A stretch of 64,000 nucleotides of DNA from positions 17,322,651-17,386,650 of the forward strand of contig NC_056548.1 in the NCBI RefSeq assembly GCF_910596095.1, in the 5' to 3' direction. The stretch's first letter is position 1; every line of letters begins with the position of its first letter. A model generated the notes under the pieces. That model ran no database searches. It had not been told where the DNA came from and worked only from the letters and a program-made list of their open reading frames with translations. This DNA is from Thunnus maccoyii. Taxonomy: Eukaryota; Chordata; Actinopteri; Scombriformes; Scombridae. The position numbers and the translations under genes are program-made. Positions 12,936 through 25,069 of this stretch are shown here, piece by piece.

Positions 12936-13155
12936 TTCTATGACTGGAGTATCCCGGGTTGTAGCCGTAGTAGCCGGTGATCCTCAGAATCCGGTCCTCT
13001 ATGTCGTGCACCCCGTTGGCTGTCACTTTGGGGCTGCCGGTGTCCATGAAGACAGCGGTCGGCGTCGCCTTGCCCGGCAGATGTGAGTTATTGAGGGGCT
13101 GCAGCGGGATGTAAGGCTGGTCTCCACTCTCCAAAACACTCTCGGTGCTTATCAT
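12936..13155 (-). CDS. slc35f3: SLC35F-type transporter, long-isoform first coding exon (partial gene)
   Basis: This exon encodes 73 residues plus one base, from MISTESVLES to a tail reading DIEDRILRITGYYGYNPGYS followed by SHR. It ends AGA A at 12936, followed by the near-perfect donor GTAAGTGAG. The exit phase is 1, identical to the short exon at 3426-3501, so both can splice to the same exon 2. The chosen ATG (13155-13153) has A at -3. In-frame ATGs at 13260 and 13248 lie further upstream after a stop at 13263-13261, and use of either would add up to 35 residues. The peptide is hydrophilic and has no membrane helix, as expected for the cytosolic N-terminus of an SLC35F carrier. The family assignment rests on its phase and position upstream of the recognisable MKKHSARVAPLS exon, and is weaker than for that exon. 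It could instead belong to another minus-strand gene. Confidence 0.6.
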
Positions 13156-16100
13156 TGTAGGTCCGAGCGGACAGAGATCAGAAGAGAGACGGGATGGACC
13201 CTGATCACCATGGGCTGCATCAACAATCAAGCAGCAAGAGGCGGACATCCAAATCCACATTCACATTCCTCCAGTGATGCTCCTGGACGCAGAGCAAGGG
13301 TATCAAACTCCAGGAGGCTGGCGGACATGAAACACTAGGGGGCGTGTCACTACTACCACATGCTTTGAATTCAATTAAATAAAGAAGGAAAAAAAAACTT
13401 GGCCGTAGTCAGCAGTGGGGAGCAGAAGAGCCAACAATAATTAACAGCAGCTACGAAAACAAATTCATCAAAATCACCATCAATGCCACAAATAAAAGAG
13501 TCTCTATGGCCTTTTCTCACTATGCATGGCAGGCTATCTCTATTATTTTCATAAAGTGCCTCTGTGGTTCTCATTAATTCTTTGTAAGTGTATTTTTAAT
13601 CTTTTTAATGTGCCTCTATGACTTTCCCTATAATAATGTAATGACTCAGGCAATCCTTTGACTTTAATGTTACCTCTGGCATCACCGATGTTCCTGTAAT
13701 ATCCGGTCTGGGACTTGAATTTGGTGTTTGAGGAGTTGCTTTTGAAAATGAGCCCTATTGATCTCTCGAGGCTATTTTTTGATTTTCAGCATCAATCAAT
13801 GACAGGCATGCTATTCAGTCTAAAATAACCATATGTGTCTACAGCTGTTTTTAGAATAGAAAACTATAATAGAAGACAAACTCAATCTAACAGATTGCAT
13901 AAATGTTAGCCTCTCATTTAAACCCAAACGAAAATAGATTAAAAAGATCACAAAAAGTTTATTTTAAGGATATTATTTTCAGCATCCATTCACTGTTCCC
14001 TCTTGGTTTATTTGTGCCTTTTCTGCTGCATCATCCTGCTGGACCTCTCGGTGATGTGATGTCTCCATTTGTTGTTCACAATAAAATATGCATGTGCTTT
14101 TTTGAGAAACAAGTGTGGTACAGGTTTGTCTCACACACTGTGACAAACCTGTAAACCAAACCTGGTTCACAGTTATCGACTACGCTTGAATGTGGGCCAC
14201 AAGTGTTATTTTTATTTTCAGCACTTGTTTGAAGTGTTTTCCTGTAAGTATAACAGCTCACAGATTATAAAGTTTGTGCACATTACTGTATGCCATGCTA
14301 AATAAAGTTCTTTTTTTCTTATTATTTTCAAGCACTCATTATAACATGAATTGTATTCTAAGGTAAACCCCCAGAACAATCTCTTTTCCTCAGCTGGCCA
14401 CAGGTTTTCAGGCTGGCTCCTCACAACTGGATCCCCCAGCTTGCAGACACTGCGCAAAGAAAAAAAAAAAATCTGAAAACTGGGCTCCAAATCCAATAAC
14501 ACAAGATGCAGTATTTAAGTGTCTTTCGGTTACGCCTCTCTCCAAGTCCTCCACTCTCTGTGTGAAATTGATTCCCAGTGTGTGGAGAATTTGCGCCCCT
14601 GTTGGCATTGTTGTGCAGACACATGTTTGGGTTTATGATGCCCTTGGACGCCAGAAGTGCTTCCTCCCCCTCTCTTACTTACTAAACCAATCTCCACCTC
14701 ATGTTCTTTTGTTTCAGTTTGTTTGTGCTCCAAAAGCACTTATCTCACACATTCAGTTTAGGGACAGCTTTGTGGCTGCAACAATGATATGCCAATGCCC
14801 AGAAAGTTTCTCCACGCCTTTTGAAAATTGCTAATTTATTATTGGACACTTTCTTACAAGTCTTTGCAGCTGCAGTCCAAAAAAAGTTTTCTTCAATCAC
14901 CTACTTTTGTCGTGGCGCTTTACAATTCTGTATAGTTTATGCAATACAAAATGTAAACAACTAAATTAGAAGATTATGCGTCGGTTGTTCTCTTCAAAGT
15001 CCAAGGTGCTTGTTTAAGTTATTATTGTCTATCAGCAACTAATGTATTAAAAAAGAATTCAGTTCAAAGGGGGAAATTGCTCTCTGACAGCAACGGGCTC
15101 ATTAAAAGCCTTTGCAGTCATAACCTACATTAAGAAAACCCTTTATGCATGAGCAGTGACAGTGCAAGTTCTGCCTTTTTAGAATTTTAATAGTGTGAGA
15201 ACGTGCGATTGTCAAGTGATCTCTAAAGAAATCATACAATCCTCGGAGCCATATCTTAAAAGCTATCATTAAATCCTGACATCTTCTTTAATATCATCTC
15301 TAATTGTCCCCCAGCAATGAGGATGGATTGAGGCTGACTTCAATCTCAACATGATTAGCATTCAGAGCATCCCAAGACACGAATCCTGTGCATGATGAAC
15401 ATTGTCTTACCTTCCTCTCCTCTCACCTCTAGTATTTCAAGAGAATAAATCAAAGGAGCTGAGCTTGAAACACCGCAATGTGGCTCATTTGAACTCTAAA
15501 CATTTCCCTTTACTGTACCTGTTTTAGTGTAACAAGATTTTTTGCTTCTTCAATTCTGTGCAGCTTGTGTGTGCAAATAGTGTGGCTTCTATTTTTAGAT
15601 CCTGGTCCTGATTTTTATGCTGGGAGTTGTGTTTTTTGACCACAACTCACTGTAATAGCTCATTGACTCTTTTCCTCAGCGCTTGCGGTAGGCATTCAAC
15701 CATAAAACACAATCCTTTGCCTAAGTGGAATAAAAAGACTGAGGAGACAATATGTCCCATGTGACTTCATCGCAGGCCAACCCTCACGCACCAGCACCCC
15801 CCACGGAGGCTCAGCAAGTCACCTTAGAGATCAGTGACCGACTCCCCAGCCACCTGCTGTATAAATATTCAATGTGCACTAAAGATAACCTGGCTCCTGC
15901 GGCAGGGAGAGAGAAAGAGGGCTGTTCGGCAGAAGAAGGGGGTTGTCATTTGAATATACACTAGTGAGCTCAACTGTGGCTGCATGGCGTGTTGGCCTGC
16001 AAAGGTCACGTTTGAAAGCGTGATAAATATTTAATAACTTTGATCACCAGGTCTCTGTGGTAATGTACGGCTTTAATTAGAGAGCGAAAGGAGTGAGTAC

Positions 16101-18834
16101 ATTGAAGAATAAATCGCATCAAAGTAGATTTATAGGATGAATAAACACATTTTTAGGCAATGAATGTACAATCATGCCAGAAAAAAATAGCTGATGCATC
16201 TCTACTTACAGTAGAGGCAACAGTGAGTGTTGATTTTACTGTCTCTCTTTATCTATTGGGACAGCGCACAGGATAAAATACCATAATGTCCTTTGAAGCC
16301 TGTTGTGACCTTTCTTTGTTGTCTCCATCTGCAAAGAAAAACCCAGTCACCTGCTTATGAAGTCTCACAGAGCACTAAGCAGCCTATAGGATTTCCTCCT
16401 CTCCTCTCTTCAGCAATAAAAGTTGATTTGCTTCTAGGAGGCAATTGAATCTGCTTGCTCTCTTTTAAGGATGCCAATCCACATATAAATAAAATATACA
16501 ATGACCAGACTGCATTTTTAAAAATAGAAGATCCACAGTGCTTAGCCTCTCCATCATGCCAATACACTCCCTGTCATGTTTCATGCCCGTTTGAACATGC
16601 TGTTAAAGGAAGACACTTAAATACTGTATGTTCTCCATCGTCACATGTACTGTACATCAGACCCAGCTGGCAATTAGCCTCGATACCACATACCTGCTGC
16701 ATCTAACTAGAAGTGTTTTTGCGCATGAAAATTTCATCAGCAACTGTCTGGGTATCAATTCCTCTGAAGGTCAACAGCAACTCCATATGTCTCCATGCAT
16801 TGTTAAAGCATGTACACATGATTTATTGTTGCCTGACAGGGGATGCTGGAAGCACGTCACTGAACCGTCAGCAAAATGGAAATCACATTATGTCTTGAAC
16901 ATATGGCTTGTACACGAGAAGGCACTTAGCCTTTGACCTTTTTACTAAAGGACAATCAATATACCAATCCAAATAACTGTGAATGTTGCAGTAAGTCCCT
17001 CAATCTAATCAGCAGAAGATATGGAATAGTATGTGAACTTTTTTAAACTAATGTAGCTCAAAGTTGGACTTATTTCTGTGTTTTTTGTGCCTTATTGCAT
17101 TGTGTCATAGTGTGTGTCCATGAAATGCAAGAGTACATAGAAAAATTAAATATTAAACATGTTGGGTACAGCAGATAATTCTTTCATTTTGTGAGGATGT
17201 AATTTATCTTTCAGATATCTTAAGGGCTTACATCAACCTAAATCTCTAAGTGAGGAATGGAAGTTTCTTCACATCCTGGTATGTTGTTGCCTCATCACAG
17301 CAGCCTCATGCACATGTGCAGCATTCTCACCAGACTCACTCAAGATATTGTTATTTTTCTCAGTGATGTCTATGAATTCCCATATGTCATGTGTTTAATC
17401 ATAGTGGTATGATGTACTGTATTTCTGTTCTCCTTTTGTAAAAGTGGACAAGGGCTCCTCTGGGTGAAGTTTAACTTGATCTCACCTGCTGAGGCTGGGA
17501 GGCGATCGTTGGAGATTTATGTCCTCTGGAGGTAACAGAATTAAATCCCTCAGCAAAGCTTTTCTGCATGCTCCATCCTTCCTAACTGCAGTCAGGATGA
17601 TGGATGAGGGCGCTAGTGTGAGGGGGCTGAGGAGCAAAGGCTGGACGACAACAGCAGGGATGGGGCATTTATTCTGATTGACCAGACAAGATTGTGAGTA
17701 ATGTTCACATTGATATTAGCTTCGGGTCTGTCTCACTCTCAGATACTCAGAATTTAGATTATTTCAGGATGTTTCTTATAACAGATGCTGTTCAACAGAT
17801 TGCATCTACATTAGATGTGTCATTTCAGTTTCACCGGTGCATTTTTGACAGGAACATGACAGTAAACAAACATACAGATTTTGTCTTGAGCTGACCAACA
17901 TTCCTGTACCACTTTCTAATAAGGCACCTTTTATAAAGGGTTGTTATGTTTAATGGCCTTATGATAGTAAATTATTTATTATCTGTATAGATCACTTAAA
18001 ATCTGTTAATAAGAATAACTTTTAGATTGCCAGGTTGTGAAAAATCCCATTTGGCTTTATCATTTCTGTTAAAATAACAATGCAGATATAAATGTTGGTA
18101 ATCCATCAAAGGTTTTATATGTAGAATTGTGAAGCAATTTACACATATTGATTGTTTTTTATTGCCAATGAGTGAACAGGTATGTACGTCATGTAATGTA
18201 AAAAATTAGACCTTCCCTGACTTTCTCGGTTGCTGGTAACACCCTGTGGACTGATTTCTATGTGAAGGATGTGGGCCAGATTTTCCACGAAAATCCAACG
18301 GATGTGACGTTTTGCGCGCTCCCGAGTGCCTTGCCTCTCTCCCGCTAATGTCTGAACAACCACACAACACAACAACACAACAAAAACGGTGCTATCCAAG
18401 TAGAAAGACCCTACAGATATTAGCTCTCCAGCTAATTAGACAGCTCACTGCCTCCATCAACCACTACACATTTCACAACAAAACACCCCCGCAATGACAA
18501 GCAGCCCACTCCCAAGCACACACAGCTAAAACAACAATTATTTCCTCAACAAAAGAGCAGAAGACAAGCTCCAGAGCGATAGCAGAACATAAGTTACCCC
18601 TTTTGTTTTTCCTGTTGGTAGTATAAAGGTTGTAATAAGCACACATTTCACAATAAAACTACAGCCTGTTGCTCCCCTGCCACAGTTCACTGAGCCTATT
18701 TACTATTAGTAAACACAGCTGGTAGAAAAAAGTTGGCGGTTTATGCTTCGGGTCACATTCAGGTGGTAGTTTTACAGTTATTTAGTCATAAACCAAAGTA
18801 CTGGACAACTTGAAATTTTAACCTGCTGATGGTG

Positions 18835-19100
18835 CTAGATGAAGGGTTAAGGGGTCATGAAAGTTATTACGATTCATCCTGTTGGGAACATGAATGTTTG
18901 TACCAAATTTCATGGCTCTCTATTGAATAGTTGTAGAGACATTTCACTCAAAACCACAAATATCAACCTCATGGTGGCGCTAGAGGATAAATCAAGTGAT
19001 CACAAAAGTCATTTGGATTCATCCTCTGGCAACCATAAGTGTCTGTACAAAAAATCATGGCAATGCATGGGATAGATGTTGAGATATTTGGTGACACACC
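18835..19100 (-). repeat. Dispersed percomorph repeat, copy 1
   Basis: Motifs caacctcatggtggcgctag and aaatttcatgg, with a twice-repeated 'gattcatcct' module, match in reverse complement the copy at 59730-60205 (ccaccatgaggttgaca, gaggatgaatcct). The two copies are in opposite orientation. No coding capacity. This is a common interspersed sequence in spiny-rayed fish; its transposon class is not evident. Confidence 0.7.
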
Positions 19101-22100
19101 AGACATAAAACACTAAGGATAGAGAAAAGGGTTTGCTTGTCATCTTTAAAGAATATCCAGTCGATTTCACTTCATCTCCAGACCCTGAGAGACATTGTGC
19201 CTCTGCAGCAGTTAGTCAGATGAGCTGTAACTATACAGACAATCAATTAGGACATAAACCTGGACCCAATATGCAGCAGCTATTGAATCACAGCTGACCT
19301 CACTGTGGATGGTTAGTTTTTTGATTTTGTGATGTTAACACATTCTCCTCCATCTGCAGCACTACATCAGCTCAATTACAGTTGACTGTGGAGATGGCTG
19401 TCTCTCTTCTGCTCCATAGGCAGATTAATGGTCCCATTGAACTCTCAGCCTAAAGCTACTCTCCCCACAGCTCATTAAGTACGATCTAATAAGAGGGGTA
19501 TATCAGCCAGGAGGGTCAATTCTCAGAGTCAAACTCGTTGAACTCCGGTACAAGAGAGGCATGCTGACACTGGGAATTCAAGGTCGAGATGGGTATTGAC
19601 TGGGGGATCTATTAGGGGAGTTGGAAATTCTCCACAGAGCCCTCTATAGCAGCCTCTTTTCTTTTTGTCTTTTAAAGAAGAATGGTCTGAGAGGCTGTCA
19701 TTGTTCCAGTAGAGTTGTCTCCTGTGGCTGGTGCCCAGGGTGAGGTGATGGAGACGTGTAGCTACGCACACGACCTAGTGGCTCAGAACCAGTGTCGTAC
19801 TAAATCATCTTCTCCCAGCAGCTGTTACACTACAGTATGCCCGCTTTCATTCATTGAACTCTGATTCTTTACGGTTCCTCACACATAAAGAGTCACTGTC
19901 TAAATGTTGTCAGGAAGTGCCAGTCAGCAAATAATAATAACATAGTACTCCAAAGCAGCATTTAAGTAACATACAACCACATATTAAAAGCTATTAATGT
20001 CAACTGGTAGATGAAAATAAGTGTGATTAAAGGGCTGTTGCAGAGGGTTTTTTTTTGCTGTGATAAGCAATATGCCCTCATTATTTGGAGTGACAGAAAT
20101 GAAGCTGTTACGGTTCACTATATGTGGTTTCACATACAGAATGCTGCCCCCTGATAGCTGATTCAGCTGTTCCGTGGGATTATTGTACCACAAAAACCTG
20201 AGATATCTTTTACTTGTGAGATCAATTGGTCCAAATTTTTGACATGCACATTGCAATATGACTGGTAAGTGGTCCACGGGTAGACATCTGCATGGGTATT
20301 TCTCTTTGTCCAATTCAGTTATGAAAACATCAACCCTGTGTGTCTTTTTGCATCACCTACAATGTCCCTTTCCTCCTTAAAGATCCAGCTCGATTAAACC
20401 AATTACCGAGGTGGTATAAGTGCTGGGTCACATGTTCTCTCTCATGGTCACTGTCTCAGTAGAGAGGAGTTTTCACCCAATCAATGCTCGCTAATAGCTA
20501 CGATATGTCTGTTTTCTGAAACAGTAAATGGTCTCGAGCACCTGGTCTGCAGTCAACAACTCACCAATAATGCCTAATGGTGATGAGGTTATTGATAATT
20601 TGTTTTGCCTTTGCAGTTCAGTATTTCATCAACACTGACTATAAGTCAATACATCAACCACTCAGATTCTCACTCTGGCTGAATGTCTACCAGTGAGCAA
20701 AGGTGAAACTATACCTGATGATTTGGGGAATTAATGCAAAAACATGTTGTTGTTTTTGTGTTCATAGAAACAGTTTCAGTGCTGAGATACATGGCAGCAG
20801 TGCATGCTGTCATTTCAGATACAACGGCAAGTCTGAATCCTTAACAACGGCATATGCATTACATAAACATTCACTACATTTCGATTCACAATTCAAACAC
20901 ATTTCATATAAGAAATTGAATCTAGCACATTTCTTTCCATGAGTTCTAGTTCAACACGAACACTTCGATTCCACATTAAAATTTAAAGCAGACTCTTATG
21001 CAGCCATTACCAAGTGTCGTCACATTAACTTTAATGAATAATAGCTTGTGAGGTTTTTTTTTTCTTTCACACTGCTAAACCTCAAGCACCAGAGTATTAA
21101 TACAATAGTGACCTGTTTTTTGTATCGTTGCATGAGAAGGATTATTATGTATTAAATCTTATGGTGGATTTATTACTTGTTATACTCTACAGAATACACA
21201 ATATGTGTGTTTGTGTGATATGAGGCACTGAGTACTGAAACACAAGGTGATGTAACACATTGTTATCAGTGTCCAGGCACTGGTACTTAAATTCATATTA
21301 TATTTATAATGTCTTGTAAATGCAGATATGATGTATTAGAAAGCAGATGTTTAGATTTTATTTAAATGCTTCCAATTTCTATTCATTTTTCAACATTTCA
21401 TCCATTCAAGATTGACTATAACTGAATTTTGAATTAGTAAATTTAGGATCAAATTCCTGCTTAATTTTTTGCAAAGTGTTCTCTTGTTCCTACAGCTCCT
21501 CATGGATTAGTCAGGTGTGCGTTTTGTTCTCTGGAACCCAGTTTCTCTTATGTACCATCTATTGTGTGAATATAATGTTGGTGCTATATTTATCCTCCCT
21601 GTTTATTACAAGATATTATGTTGTTAATGCCATTTTACAGCTGTTACTAGAGTGCCACCCTCTGGTCAACCTATAAATCGCACAAGCAGGACCTTTCCCA
21701 CAGGCACGTCCTACAGAGACGTTGCAGACAACTGACACAGAGAGGTTTATAGGGAAAAGGTTACAGAGTTTGTACACAAATGTATAACAAGCAGCATGAG
21801 TGTTGCTTTGTTCTGGTTTGGCAAGTTTTGCACTTTTGGACAGTTCATAAGGATGTTCTTAAGTGGGAGCTGCACATTACAGAGCGATTATCAAAGAGTG
21901 ACTCTGCCAGTTGGTCTGATGTTTCTCTTAACAGCATTCATTTGCACTAATCATAGATGTTTACATTATTAAACTTCATGTTCAGTTATGTAAGGGATAT
22001 TAATTCACAGATAAGGATATGTTTTACAGCTTGTGCATTGACGTCTTATTTGTAGATTAAAGCAATTATTTGAATCTATATGTTGCAGTTTCTGGAAAAC

Positions 22101-25051
22101 AGATAACTGCCTGTAGAGGGTGTTTTCATCGGCTGCAATTAAAACTGGTTACTAACAACAGATGCCAGCACTGCCCTTCAGGGCTTCCAAACACTCACTG
22201 TCTTTTGTAAAGATTTATTTTGGTCTCATTTGATTTCCAGATTTTATTTGCTCAAAGACAACATTTTATGACTTTTACAGAATCCAGAAACCATATATGT
22301 CTTAATAATATATAGTAACGACTAAGATACTGGTCATTTTTGTATTGTACAGTTTGCTGCTCATTTGAAGTTAGTCTTAGTGGCTGAGTTCTGGGTGTAT
22401 GAGTGCTTTAATTAACTCATTAACACCAGACATCCTCCTGTGTGAAAGATACTAAATGTCACCCTCATGTGGCACAATTAAAAAGCTACATTGCACTTGG
22501 TGCACAATTGCTTATAACTGGCTAGGCGAAGCTTGAGAACAACACTCAATTAAGATGTGTCACACTTGATTTTATCACTAAAGCTTCATTTATAATAATA
22601 TTTTTCAGTTTCAAGCTACAGTATTCTGTTTAAATTCAATACATGCCTCACAAATTTAATATTTTAATGAACTGATGCACCTCTTGAATTAAGTGTTTCA
22701 GTGTGAACATTAAAAATACTTGCAATTATAATACAATCTCTGCTGTTGCACTATGAAAAGAATATAACTTCATACAGATGGTTTTATACAATCACCTGTA
22801 CAACAATAAGATGTCAGCACTGAATACTGCACATTGCCATTTATATTCATCATGCCGCCCTAATATGTCATGAATAAAACATTCATCTTCACTGCTTTAT
22901 CGCAGGCAAGTCAAGTCCAAGTAAAGATGGTCTAACTTCTTTTTAAAACAACATAACTCTGCAAGACAGAGAAGACCATGTCTAGGCTACAGAGCCTGTC
23001 TATTTATACCTCTCTTGGGGGATTTAGATTTAAAGCTTTCATTTTTTAATTTATAAACAGGAATGAGAGCTGCTTTAACTGCCATAAAGCCAGAGCACAG
23101 AGGATGCATACAACATGTTAAACATTGGATTTAAGGTAAAATCCTGGTGCTCAGGACATCCTCTCCAGACAGCTTGTGTCATACATTAAAGTTGCAAGCT
23201 GTACTCCTATTTTTCTCAGAGATTCTACAAATATTTACAACTAGCTGGCTGTTGAATCAGACTAAATTAAGTATGACCGTACGTTCAAGGGCAGATGAAC
23301 CTTTATCTGACTTGCCTATCCTGAAGTCTCATGACTCAAACACCCCACTCCTCATCCTGCAGTGTCAGTGTTTAGTGTGAATTGACAAGACGTCCTCACG
23401 CTCTGCCAAAAGCTATCGCACTGGCACCTCATGAAAAACATAATTTACTGGCTGAGCGAGTCACAGCGCTCCAACTGCACTGCAAGACGGCATTTCCCAA
23501 CCACTTTTCTGGGAACAGAGATTAGGAGCAATTTCAGATGTTATAGCGATTGCCAAGTCTCCCAGAGCCGAACTGAGTCCAAACCCCAGTTCATATACAG
23601 TAGTCAGTCAATGAGATATAATCTGTCTATGAAGCATGCCACATATGGAACAGACTGATCAGTTTAAAATGATCAATATTGCTTATGACAGACTGGGTCA
23701 AATTACATATAATATATCACTAAGCTAGTACAAGACAAGAGACCAGGAAAACACTAAAGTTTATAAAATGGTAATTTGAGATACTATAGATTAAATAATG
23801 GTGTAAATGTACCCTAATTAGAAGCTGCAATTATCCATGATAGCACAATTTCTTAAATCTCATTAGGTGATTTAAGTGTGACGCATTTGGACTCTGCACA
23901 CATGTTGAAATCTTCATTCATTATTATATTCTGGCTTCAATGTGTACCACAAAGCTTATTTACTTGTCAAATCTTTCATCTCATTCCTGCAATCACCACA
24001 GGAAAACTGAGGTTGATTTCCCAAAACAGTGCAATACTGACAATATTTCTCTGGCCTACTGAGAGGTGAGTCTCAGGAAAAGTCTAAATGTATTTTGTGT
24101 ATGTACAGTATAATAAAAAGCTCACAGAGCACAGTGCTGTGTCTGTCACTGCCCTCAGTTCTCCATAATCATAACTTTGACACAGAGCAGTCTGTTACTC
24201 ATCAGTGACACTGTGGATTTAATTTAGTACTTACATACTGTAGTTTACCACTTATCAAACACGTGAGATATGCTCAAATTTGGACTTCTTGTACTCAATA
24301 TAATATTATTCTCAAACACAGGGACAGTATAAATAATACCTTCAAAGTCGTATGCTTCATGTTGGTTTTTGGTTTTTCCATGTGACTGTAATCTTTAAAT
24401 CAGAAAATACAATATATTATTGGCCTTTGGCAATATCTTTCATGTTTTTCTTAAATATTATTTAGAAAATATGTTTTTCTTAATTGTGTTTTATTCATTT
24501 TTATATTTGTGCTGGAACAAATTGTGTGTGAACTGTTGAACCTAGAAGTGTCGGCTGTCCCCAATGGCTCATTCTTAACTCTGTTAATTACATAGACACA
24601 TATAAAGTGTTGATATCTGATCATTCTTTTTTGTTGAAAACTTTTGAAATGTGTGGAGAAAAACACTCCACCGATCTGATAAGGCAGAGTTAAGCTTTCA
24701 TGACTTCCCAGCTGCTCTCTTTCAGAGGCTTTGAAGCTAGTGAATTTGTTGCACTACTGAGATCAGTAGTGTGATATCATATTTTGATTTTTATGAGAAT
24801 TATAAATATGTCATTTGAGCATTTGCAGACATTTCTTCGGAATAAAAACACAAATAAAAACAAATACAATGAGATGAGCTGGACAGACAATGACTGCAGA
24901 GTTTCAGTTGTTCAAATCTCAAACATTCAGGACAGTGGATGGTGCACTGTAACAGATGTTTCTGATTATGACATCTAATACAGTGCTATACAGTCTATAG
25001 TGTTTCCCATTTTCTGCTTACCATTAAAGGTAAACCAGTTCTCATGAGATA

Positions 25052-25069
25052 AACACACACACACACACA
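25052..25069. repeat. (AC)n microsatellite
   Basis: A run of nine AC units in intergenic DNA. Confidence 0.9.
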
